Shown: positions 35,140 to 42,475 of the stretch, in pieces | Position numbering within the stretch: the first letter of the stretch is position 1 | Layout of the letters: each line of letters begins with the position of its first letter | Source: Bradyrhizobium iriomotense | GTDB taxonomy: Bacteria; Pseudomonadota; Alphaproteobacteria; Rhizobiales; Xanthobacteraceae | DNA length: 64,000 bases | Assembly (NCBI RefSeq): GCF_030160715.1 | Contig: NZ_BSOW01000006.1 | Location: 1 to 64,000, forward strand | Direction of reading: 5' to 3' | The notes under the pieces: model-generated | Seen by the model: the letters and a program-made list of their open reading frames with translations, nothing else | Told to the model about the DNA's origin: nothing | Database searches by the model: none | Position numbers and translations under genes: made by a program

Positions 35140-35496
35140 TCACGGATGCGGCACGATCTGGTATGGCGTCGTGTAGGGTTCGACACGGAGCGAGGCGTTG
35201 GCCAGCAATCCGATCTTGGCGGTCGGCGCCTGCTGCATCTCGCCGTTCTGGCCGCGGTGGACGTTGTATTGCCACACCGTGAGATCGCCCTTCTGCGCCA
35301 GCGCATGGGCCACCGCGCTGGCGTCGGTGCCGCCGAGCGCCTGGAGCTCTTCGGCGTTCAGTCCGATGACGATTTCATCCTTGACGGTGACGATCTTGAA
35401 CAGGTTCATCTTGGCCTCCTGCGCCCATGCGCCGTGTGATGCGAGAGTGAAAAGCGCAACCGCCGCGCCCTTGATGAGATCGCTGCGAGAAAGCAT
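35140..35496 (-). CDS. exported hypothetical protein
   Basis: 118 residues with a signal peptide (SDLIKGAAVALFTLASHGAWA, cleavage after AWA). The mature part contains FKIVTVKDEIVIGLNAEELQ and ends in a proline-containing tail. No family recognised. AAGGAAG precedes the ATG. Probably periplasmic. Confidence 0.7.
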   Translation of the reverse strand: MLSRSDLIKGAAVALFTLASHGAWAQEAKMNLFKIVTVKDEIVIGLNAEELQALGGTDASAVAHALAQKGDLTVWQYNVHRGQNGEMQQAPTAKIGLLANASLRVEPYTTPYQIVPHP

Positions 35497-35697
35497 GCCG
35501 TCTTCCTTTGCTGGACGTGCGCCCGAATCGTTGGTCGAAAAGTGTCAGCCATGGCGCCCATGATCTGCGTGGCCGTGTCGCACTGGGCTTTGGTCGCCCG
35601 CTTGCGAATGGCGGTTCATGTCTTTGAAAAATATCGTTGCACGGGTGAACCGCGACGCGGCGCCCCGCGTCCAATTACGAGAATTAGGGACCCTCGG

Positions 35698-36162
35698 ATG
35701 AAATTGACCGGCGTCGTTTGCTTTCTTGTTTCTGCGGCTACGGCCGGCGTCGCTCAGGCAGCCGATCCCTCCTACGTCGGAAGCTGGAAATTCACGAGCG
35801 CGGTGGTGGCGCCTTGGGCGGATCCGCAGCACAAGCCCGACAGCGCCGAGCAGGTGCGGCTGATGGGCAAGACGGTTGTCGTCAAGGCCAAGGAAATCTC
35901 CGGACCGCGCCCCTTTGCCTGCGCCAAGCCGCAGTACAAGCTCGCCGACTACGGCCCCGACATGATCTTCCAGGGCGCCTTCGACGAGATGCAGCACTCC
36001 AGCAAGAAGGTCGATCCGAAGGCGCTCGCCGCCTCGCTCGGCTTCACCGGCGACAATATCAAGACGCTTGAAACGGGCTGCGAGATCGATTTCCACATCG
36101 TGGATGATGCGACCATCGAAGCGGGTCTCAACGATTACGTTTACACGCTGAAGAAGCAGTAG
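35698..36162 (+). CDS. exported hypothetical protein
   Basis: 154 residues with a clear signal peptide (MKLTGVVCFLVSAATAGVAQA). The mature protein starts ADPSYVGSWKFTSAVV, which reads like the opening strand of a small lipocalin-like or calycin barrel, but I cannot assign a family. Two cysteines (FACAK, ETGCEID) could form a disulfide. The upstream extension of the frame to 35542 is not supported by any ribosome site. Confidence 0.7.
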   Translation: MKLTGVVCFLVSAATAGVAQAADPSYVGSWKFTSAVVAPWADPQHKPDSAEQVRLMGKTVVVKAKEISGPRPFACAKPQYKLADYGPDMIFQGAFDEMQHSSKKVDPKALAASLGFTGDNIKTLETGCEIDFHIVDDATIEAGLNDYVYTLKKQ

Positions 36163-36208
36163 CCGATCGGTTCTGCTTGCTGGAATCACCCAGCAAGGTG
36201 ATCGTCTT

Positions 36209-36356
36209 TCACGGATCGCTCGGGCAGTTCCCGGCGGGAAGCTGCTGCGCCAGATCCTTGCTGCGCGCGATCGCGGTAGCCAGTGTCGAAAACTCCACGC
36301 CTTGCCGGATCCCGAACCGAGACGCCACCCTTCAAATCGAAATAATATGTGCGCAT
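36209..36356 (-). pseudogene. DUF6894-like gene disrupted by a frameshift
   Basis: From ATG 36356, with GGAGCGGGG upstream, the peptide MRTYYFDLKGGVSVRD is typical of DUF6894 proteins. After VRD the frame loses similarity. Reading one base over gives RQGVEFSTLATAIARSKDLA and QQLPAGNCPSDP, the expected family sequence. A single extra C/G around 36305-36311 (GATCCGG for GATCGG) explains the shift. The restored frame stops at 36209 (TGA), possibly early, since KTITLLGDS would follow. A sequencing error is the alternative. Confidence 0.75.
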
Positions 36357-36706
36357 CGTGACCCCGCTCCTGTTCATATTGGGAAACACTTGTCGCATTG
36401 ACGCCGATCAAGCCAACGTGCAGCTATCACCCGCTGAATCCTGTCGCCTGCGGGGCCGGACCGGGTCCGTCATCCGGAAATGCCGAGGTGCGATGACGAC
36501 GAAGCAACCCTCTCCTTGCAGTTTGGCTTGCCGGAGGGGTTGTTCCTTGTCATAGTTGCAACCTCATCGGGTTCGCCCGATCGGTTGCAGGCATGCAGTT
36601 TGGCGGTCCGCCCGCGGTTGCCAGGCCGAGAGTCGTTCATGTCCGAGGCCCGGTGCTCGAATGACGTCTGCCCTCTCACGAAGGCGGTTCCTTTCATAGG
36701 TGCGAG
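36357..36706. other. intergenic, no recognised gene
   Basis: Frames of 76 and 135 residues exist on either strand, but neither has a recognisable domain or a good ribosome site. Nothing else is seen. Confidence 0.4.
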
Positions 36707-36889
36707 ATGAAAAACCTCAATTTCGCGACTGAACTGCACCTGAAGCTGGGGGCGCCTGCGAGTCAAACCGTCGAGAGCCTGCGATTGCTGCGCGCATTTC
36801 TCAAGCTCGCGCCGCGGCAGCGTTTCGAGGTCATCAAGCTGGTAGAGGACCTTACTACCGAAGAGATTCCCGAGCACCCGCTTTCGTGA
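36707..36889 (+). CDS. small hypothetical protein
   Basis: 60 residues, mostly helical (VESLRLLRAFLKLAPRQRFEVIKLVEDLT). AGGTGCGAG precedes the ATG. No family. The even amphipathic pattern supports it being real, but overlapping frames on both strands leave doubt. Confidence 0.45.
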   Translation: MKNLNFATELHLKLGAPASQTVESLRLLRAFLKLAPRQRFEVIKLVEDLTTEEIPEHPLS

Positions 36890-37017
36890 GGCGGGGTATC
36901 GCCCGTCGACGCCCCAGCCAGAACCGCCGTCCCCAGGGTCCCTGACGCCAGCCGAGCCGCTGGAATGCGATCCGATAAGTGTGATAAATCAGTCAGGGAC
37001 AAGGGGAGGACGGCGAC

Positions 37018-37359
37018 ATGATCGAACCGAAGCTCGAAGTTCCGGCCGAATTGCGCGATCTGGCCGAGAAGACCATCGATCAGGCGGAGAAAGCCTTCGG
37101 CCTGTTTTTCGATGCTGCCACCAAGTCGATGACATCGGTGCCTGGAACCGGCACAGAGGTTTCCAAGCAGGCGCTTGCTTTTACCGAACAAAACATGAAG
37201 GCGGCGTTCGAGCACGCGCGTAAGCTGGTTCACGCAACCGATCTCCAGGAAGCGATGCGCATCCAGTCCGAATTCCTGAGAAGTCAATTCACCAATGCGG
37301 GTGAGCATATGCGACAGATTACCGGCAATCTGATGCAGCCCGGCAAAGGCAAGTCCTGA
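37018..37359 (+). CDS. phasin-family protein
   Basis: 113 residues, almost entirely amphipathic helix. ELRDLAEKTIDQAEKAFGLF ... VSKQALAFTEQNMKAAFEHA ... LQEAMRIQSEFLRSQF matches Phasin_2-type proteins that coat polyhydroxybutyrate granules. A strong GGGGAGGA site precedes the ATG. Monocistronic, with a hairpin terminator downstream. Confidence 0.88.
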   Translation: MIEPKLEVPAELRDLAEKTIDQAEKAFGLFFDAATKSMTSVPGTGTEVSKQALAFTEQNMKAAFEHARKLVHATDLQEAMRIQSEFLRSQFTNAGEHMRQITGNLMQPGKGKS

Positions 37360-37488
37360 ACCGCGGGCGGCGCGCTTGCTCACAAATTGATCTTGCGTGA
37401 GAGCGTCGCGCGGAATTCAATTGCACGGCAGCTCCATGATGGGCCACCGGATGAGCATATCATCCGCCGTCCGTCATCCTTTCTGCTG

Positions 37489-37515
37489 ATCCCTGTCGGC
37501 TCAACCGGCAGGGAT
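37489..37515. terminator. hairpin between phasin and cytochrome c genes
   Basis: ATCCCTGTCGG pairs with CCGGCAGGGAT (one G-U pair), closing a 5-nt loop, between convergent genes. Only a short T run follows. Confidence 0.55.
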
Positions 37516-37541
37516 TTGCATGTGAGGCCAGCGTCAGCGCG

Positions 37542-37859
37542 CTACTGGTGCAGCGAGCCGATATAGGCGGCGATGTCGCCGGCCTCGATCCGGCTCAAGG
37601 GAAAGTTCGGCATCTTCGGATGCGGATCGAGCAGGAAGAAGGCAAGCTTCTCCGGCGTGAAGTCGGGCCTGCGCGCGATGGCCGCAAAGCCGGGGACGTC
37701 GGCGCTCGCCTGTTTCTGTTCACTCGCCACGACGTGGCAGCTCGCGCACCAGCGCTTTGCGAGATCGGCGCCGTGATCTGGATCGGCGGCGAAAGCCGGC
37801 GATCCATGCAGGCCTGCTGCGACGATCAGAGTTGAAAGCCGTCTGATAGGCGCGCGCAT
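37542..37859 (-). CDS. small class I cytochrome c
   Basis: 105 residues. A signal peptide (RLSTLIVAAGLHGSPAFA) is followed by the haem motif CASCH and a likely axial methionine in PKMPNFPLS. Periplasmic single-haem electron carrier. ATG 37859 with AAGGACG upstream is preferred over an in-frame start six codons earlier. No partner oxidase is adjacent. Confidence 0.87.
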   Translation of the reverse strand: MRAPIRRLSTLIVAAGLHGSPAFAADPDHGADLAKRWCASCHVVASEQKQASADVPGFAAIARRPDFTPEKLAFFLLDPHPKMPNFPLSRIEAGDIAAYIGSLHQ

Positions 37860-37893
37860 GAGGCGTCCTTGAACCATTGGCTGGTGTCCGTAC

Positions 37894-38040
37894 TCAACCG
37901 CAGCACGATCCGGGAAATTGCGAGAGATCGATGCGGGCGATGATCGACCGGACCAGCCTGCGGGTGGAGCGGTAGAGGCGGCGAAGGAAGGCCGGCGCAG
38001 CCGCGGCGGGCAGTCTTAGACTTTGTGTGTAGTGCGACAT
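37894..38040 (-). CDS. small basic hypothetical protein
   Basis: 48 residues (MSHYTQSLRLP ... FLRRLYRSTRRLVRSIIARI), an arginine-rich amphipathic helix reminiscent of short DUF1127-like peptides but without a firm match. GGGAAAG precedes the ATG. Directly upstream of the cytochrome c gene on the same strand. Confidence 0.42.
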   Translation of the reverse strand: MSHYTQSLRLPAAAAPAFLRRLYRSTRRLVRSIIARIDLSQFPGSCCG

Positions 38041-38223
38041 CTGGGCTTTCCCGACGTTCGAGGTCCGCCTTGTCGCGTATTCGGCGCCGCGCCGCCTTGA
38101 TCTGCCGCAAGTCGGGCCTGGCTGGGGCCCAACCCACAGCACCCGATGGCTGGACCATCCGAACAGCCAGGCTATTGGAGGACAAACGGGCCTCAGGCGT
38201 GCCCGTCGATTGACGAGTGGGCC

Positions 38224-38327
38224 TAAAGCATGATCCGGAAAAGTGTGAAGCGGTTTTCCGGAAATATCATGCGCAAACAACAACCTGAAGCGCGATGACG
38301 ATTCATCCTAGTCTCATCGCGCTTTAG
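38224..38327 (+). repeat. two-hairpin intergenic repeat, copy 2
   Basis: TAAAGCATGATCCGGAAAAG through CTCATCGCGCTTTAG, without the insertion seen in copy 1. Its last bases supply the TAA stop of the alpha/beta hydrolase gene on the other strand, so the element ends inside a coding sequence. Confidence 0.88.
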
Positions 38328-39154
38328 TAGTCGCCGGGATTCATGATCATCGGGCTCGTCGTATCGGCCGGTGCGAGCTCGCTGCTGGAGCTGCTGCGCA
38401 GGAACTGATCCAGCGTAGCCTGGATCTTCTCCTTCACCGAATCCGGACCGCGGTCGCTCAGCTCGGTGTGCTGGGCGCCGGTATTGATGATGTCGATGCC
38501 GCGCGACTTCGCCTGTTCGGGCGTTGGCAGAACGCCGGGATCTGTGACGAATTTCGGATCCTTCGAGCGGAATGACAGGATCTTCAAATGATCGCTGAGC
38601 ACGAAGGGCACCCGCAGATTGTCGAGCGTGATCACCTTGGACACCAGCTCGGGATGCTGGTGGGCGACATACATGGAGACGTCGCCGCCGTTGGAATGGC
38701 CGACGAGCGTGATGTGATCGTATTCCGCATTCTCCTGCTGCTTCTTCAATTCGTTCAGGACGAACAGGATGTTGGCCTCGCAGCGCATATAGACGCCCTG
38801 CCTGCCGACATAGGGCTGGCCGATCTTGGTCATCAGGGGCGGATCGGTTGGCAGGTCCTGCTGGATGCTGGCCACGAGATATCCGCGCGCGGCGAGCGCG
38901 TTGGCCAGGAACGAGTACTCCGTGGCCTTGACCGTGTTGCCGTTGCTGATGACTGCGAGCGGAAGCTTCCAGAGGCCGAGATTGGCCTTGGTCTCGTAAT
39001 CGCGGCGCACGGCGATGTCGACCGAGACCGGCCGCTGGCGTGCGGGGTCAAACAGATTGAGCGTCTCGTGGCGGATTGCGAACTTGCTCACGGCGAAATA
39101 TTCGCCCGCAGCAAGGACGCAAAGGAACGCCAGAATCGCAAAAGCCCTTTTCAT
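38324..39154 (-). CDS. exported or anchored alpha/beta hydrolase
   Basis: 276 residues. The N-terminal hydrophobic segment (RAFAILAFLCVLAAGEYFAV) is a signal anchor or signal peptide. The nucleophile elbow GHSNGG is clear, with LPLAVISNGNTVKATEYSFL upstream (dienelactone hydrolase/PAF-acetylhydrolase style) and a C-terminal His in GAQHTEL. Probable esterase of unknown substrate. ATG 39154 is chosen at the start of the hydrophobic segment. The stop codon lies in a dispersed repeat, so the native C-terminus may have been changed. Confidence 0.78.
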   Translation of the reverse strand: MKRAFAILAFLCVLAAGEYFAVSKFAIRHETLNLFDPARQRPVSVDIAVRRDYETKANLGLWKLPLAVISNGNTVKATEYSFLANALAARGYLVASIQQDLPTDPPLMTKIGQPYVGRQGVYMRCEANILFVLNELKKQQENAEYDHITLVGHSNGGDVSMYVAHQHPELVSKVITLDNLRVPFVLSDHLKILSFRSKDPKFVTDPGVLPTPEQAKSRGIDIINTGAQHTELSDRGPDSVKEKIQATLDQFLRSSSSSELAPADTTSPMIMNPGDY

Positions 39155-39282
39155 CGTTTCATCCCGATCACTTTTCACTGACGTGGTGAGGGGGAACTCA
39201 CGGATCGAGCGATTGTGAGGGCGGGACGGGATTAAATTTAGGCAAGCTTGCTGCGATCGCACCGCAAACAATAGTCTGAGAA

Positions 39283-41079
39283 TTAGAGGCAGTTCGCCTT
39301 GCCGCGCTCCGGACAAAGCCTGAAGGCGTTCGACAGCGTGAACAGGAATCGCGCGTTCCGCCGCTCATTGTCAGGCGCGCGGTAGCTGAGCGGAGCGGCG
39401 ACGGCGAGATCGGCTCGCAAATCGTCCCACAGGAACAGGCGTATGCCGGCGCCGGCGGATGTCAGCGACAGCCCGTCGCGCAGCCGATAGCCGTCGTTCC
39501 ACACCGCGCCGGCATCGGCAAAGCCGTAGATCTGGTAGCCGGTCCAGTAGCGGAAATTGACCGTCTGGTCGAAGCGGAGCTCGAACGATCCGGCAAGCCC
39601 GTTGTCGCCGCTGATTTCGGCTGTGCCATAGCCGCGGCCAAAGGCGGCACCGCCGAGATAGAATTGCTGCGACGTGAACAGCGGCCGGGACGCAGTCTGG
39701 CTTGCGCCTGAGAGCTTGATCGACCACGCGTCGGTAAGAGTCTGGTAGCGCGTGAACCAGGCGTTCAAGACCGAGAAGTTCGCCGAGGCGCCGTCGCGCG
39801 ACAGAAGGTCGTCGGTCCAGTGCGAGGCGCCGAAGATGTCGAGCCCCTGGCGATAGGTCAGCGTCAGATAGTTGGTGCCGCCGAAGCGGTCCTGCAGTCG
39901 ATAGTCCGAGGTCAGGCTCGCGGTCCTGATATGGTCATTGTACCACGGCCCGAACATATCGTGCTCCGATACGTTGCTGAAGGTGAAGGCCGAGGTGAGC
40001 GTGAGCGAAGATGCTTGCGACTGAAGCGGGACGATGCTTGCCCGTACTTCGAAGGATTCGGTCGTCGTAATGTCGCTGTCGAGGCGGCGGGCATCCCCCG
40101 GCCGCACTGCGCTGTACAGGATCGAGGCGCCGAGCCGCACGCCGTCGACGCCAACAGGCGCGTCGTAGGACAATCGTCCGAAGCCAAGCTGACGCGGATC
40201 GTTCGCGATCGTCGACAGGTTGACCGCCAGCGTGTCGCCGGGTGCGAGGTAAGAGTTGAAGGCGCCGGTCGCATAGGTCTGCCACGGTCCGACCGATGAT
40301 GATCCAAGATTGTCCAGGCCGAACGAGGTGAAGATGTGCCAGGTCTTCAGGAAGACGGTGAGGCGGAAACGGCCGCTCGCGGTGCCGACCTCCTCGAGCC
40401 CGGTATCGGCGATCCGCACGCCCGGCCATCCGTTGATCAGATAAAGCTGGCGTTCGAGCGTAGCGAGGCGCGAGGGATGTTCGGCGAGGACCGGGCCCAG
40501 CATCGGACGGATGCCGAACTGCTCGGCGCCATCGCCTTTCAAGTCGACCTCGACGATGGCACCTTCGATCACTCGGATCTGCACGCGTCCATCCTGAATG
40601 TTCTGCGGCGGGATGATGGCCCGGCTCAGATGGAAACCGGCGGAGCGATAGAGATCGCTGATGGCGCCGGCGATCGCCGCGAGGTCCGCCTGCGAGACCT
40701 GCTTTCCAAGATACGGTTGCCAGGTGCCGGTGAGGCGGTCACGCGGAATGCTGTCCGCACCAACGATGCTGACGCCGCGGAGCACGAACTGCGGTCGGGT
40801 GTCGGCGCCGACGTCTGGCCGGCGGAGACTCGGTAGTTGTACGGGGGGGCGGCTGCGGGAATTCTGATCGGATTGCGTGTCGAAATATTTTTCGGTCTGG
40901 CGCGGATCGAAGCCCGGCTGGTTCGCCTGCTGCGCGAGCACCTGCGGAATTCCCGCAAGAGTGGGCGCAAGCAGGCCCATTGCGGTAACAAAATGTCGCC
41001 ACCGACGGCTCCATCGGGACCGCCGTCCGTAGTTCAACGGAGTCCCTCCACGGGCTCGGTAAGAGATCGTTAGCCGCAT
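39283..41079 (-). CDS. TpsB-type outer-membrane transporter (ShlB/FhaC/HecB family)
   Basis: 598 residues. A long, basic signal peptide ends VLAQ (about 50). Then comes a POTRA-type region (about 98-175, FVLRGVSIVGADSIPRDRL), the TPS motif VRIADTGLEEVGTASGRFRL, and a C-terminal beta-barrel of ~350 residues with GGAAFGRGYGTAEISGDNG and VWNDGYRLRDGLSLTSAGAG. It should export a partner protein across the outer membrane. No TpsA with a haemagglutinin-type secretion domain is in the window. The divergent FecR-domain gene is the nearest exported neighbour. Confidence 0.85.
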   Translation of the reverse strand: MRLTISYRARGGTPLNYGRRSRWSRRWRHFVTAMGLLAPTLAGIPQVLAQQANQPGFDPRQTEKYFDTQSDQNSRSRPPVQLPSLRRPDVGADTRPQFVLRGVSIVGADSIPRDRLTGTWQPYLGKQVSQADLAAIAGAISDLYRSAGFHLSRAIIPPQNIQDGRVQIRVIEGAIVEVDLKGDGAEQFGIRPMLGPVLAEHPSRLATLERQLYLINGWPGVRIADTGLEEVGTASGRFRLTVFLKTWHIFTSFGLDNLGSSSVGPWQTYATGAFNSYLAPGDTLAVNLSTIANDPRQLGFGRLSYDAPVGVDGVRLGASILYSAVRPGDARRLDSDITTTESFEVRASIVPLQSQASSLTLTSAFTFSNVSEHDMFGPWYNDHIRTASLTSDYRLQDRFGGTNYLTLTYRQGLDIFGASHWTDDLLSRDGASANFSVLNAWFTRYQTLTDAWSIKLSGASQTASRPLFTSQQFYLGGAAFGRGYGTAEISGDNGLAGSFELRFDQTVNFRYWTGYQIYGFADAGAVWNDGYRLRDGLSLTSAGAGIRLFLWDDLRADLAVAAPLSYRAPDNERRNARFLFTLSNAFRLCPERGKANCL

Positions 41080-41210
41080 GATTTTTCTTAGTTTTTTATG
41101 GTCAACGAATGGTTAACGCGGCGGTGGAACTTGCCGGGACTCCGGCTAATCCTATCTTGAGACATCTCCGATAAGCCTGAGGACCGCTATTCGCGGACTG
41201 AGGACTGATC

Positions 41211-42413
41211 ATGCTCGGCAGAGATGGAATGCGGCGCGCCCTGTTGGCCGTGCTGGTACTGGGATTTGCTTCCAACGCCATTGCGGCGGATGGCGGTGTA
41301 TGGTCGGTCAGCAAGGCGTCCGGCGACGTCTGGATCGCGACGGACGGCGCACAGCAGGTCTCGCTCAAGCAGGAAGAGACGCTGAAGCCCGGCGAAACCA
41401 TTCGGACCGGGCGCAACGGTCGTGTGCTCCTGGTACGCGGCGAAGAGACCATCCTGATCTCACCAAATTCCGTCGTCGGTCTGCCGACGGAGCAGAAGGA
41501 CGGGCTTTCAACCACCATCGTGCAGCAAGCGGGCTCGATCCTGCTCGAAGTTGAAAAGCGCAACGTCAAGCATTTCGAAGTCGAGACGCCCTATCTCGCA
41601 GCCGTGGTCAAGGGCACGCAGTTCAGCGTCACGGTGAACGCGGACAGCACCAAGGTCGGCGTCGTCCGCGGGCAGGTCGAAGTCTCCGATTTCCGCACCG
41701 GTCAGATCGCCCAGGTGATGCCCGGCCAGGCCGCGACGGCTTTCGAGCATGGCAAACCTGGCCTCAATCTGAGCGGCTCTGGCACCTTCAATCCGATCGA
41801 GCAGGGCAAGCCGCGCGCGTCGACCATCGAGCGGGTGCCGGTACCGAAATCGGGCCTGCCGGCTCCGCGCAACGCCGCGAACGTCCACACCTTCCACGCT
41901 CTCGCGCACATCGAAAAGGGCAAGGCGGCCGGCGCGGAGCCGAAATCCCAGCAGGCGGTTGGCGGGTCTCATGCCACACCGGGCGTAATCCGCATCTCCG
42001 GCACGCTTGGCGAAGTGAAGCTCAATTTCCACAAGGTGACACACGGGCTCGCGCGCGGGACCGTTGCGGCAGGCGCCGTCAGAAGCGCGTCGACCTCAAG
42101 CACCGACACCGTGTGGAGCGATAGCAAGACGAGCACGACCACGACGGCTTCCAATAGCACCGCCCAAACGGCGGTCGTGACGAGCGGCAGCGCGGCGAGC
42201 AACAGTACGAGTTCGTCGAGCACGACCACGACGACGGTCGCGACGACAGCCGGTTCGTCGAGTGACAGCTCCAGCGGCAGCAGTGGAAATTCCGGCAGTG
42301 GCAACGGCGGTTCCACCGGCAACGGGAAAGGCAACAACGGCAATGGTAACGGCAACGGCGGGGGTGATGGCAGCAACGGCCATGGCCACGCTTACGGCCA
42401 CAACAAGCACTGA
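41211..42413 (+). CDS. FecR-domain protein with low-complexity Ser/Thr/Gly/Asn tail
   Basis: 400 residues. Signal peptide to about residue 25 (ends AIA). A FecR domain (about 50-150) shows LKPGETIRTGRNGRVLLV and EVETPYLAAVVKGTQFSV. The last ~110 residues are Ser/Thr-rich and then Gly/Asn-rich, ending NGHGHAYGHNKH. It is periplasmic or surface-exposed, not a sigma-factor-binding anti-sigma protein, since it has no N-terminal cytoplasmic region and no sigma gene is nearby. Divergent from TpsB and 62 bp before the CHASE2 gene. Confidence 0.82.
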   Translation: MLGRDGMRRALLAVLVLGFASNAIAADGGVWSVSKASGDVWIATDGAQQVSLKQEETLKPGETIRTGRNGRVLLVRGEETILISPNSVVGLPTEQKDGLSTTIVQQAGSILLEVEKRNVKHFEVETPYLAAVVKGTQFSVTVNADSTKVGVVRGQVEVSDFRTGQIAQVMPGQAATAFEHGKPGLNLSGSGTFNPIEQGKPRASTIERVPVPKSGLPAPRNAANVHTFHALAHIEKGKAAGAEPKSQQAVGGSHATPGVIRISGTLGEVKLNFHKVTHGLARGTVAAGAVRSASTSSTDTVWSDSKTSTTTTASNSTAQTAVVTSGSAASNSTSSSSTTTTTVATTAGSSSDSSSGSSGNSGSGNGGSTGNGKGNNGNGNGNGGGDGSNGHGHAYGHNKH

Positions 42414-42475
42414 GGCTATTTCGTAGGCGACCAAGGGGGCGCATCCGGATTGAGCCGGATGTGCGGGGGGATCGG

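Noticed and set aside
35545..36411. 288-residue minus-strand frame
   Set aside because: It is antisense to the exported protein at 35698 and to the DUF6894 remnant region. Its translation is Arg-rich and has no domain.
42096..42413. Repetitive DNA at the end of the FecR-domain gene as a possible recombination repeat
   Set aside because: The repetition is codon-level low complexity (Ser/Thr, then Gly/Asn) and not a fixed-length DNA repeat.
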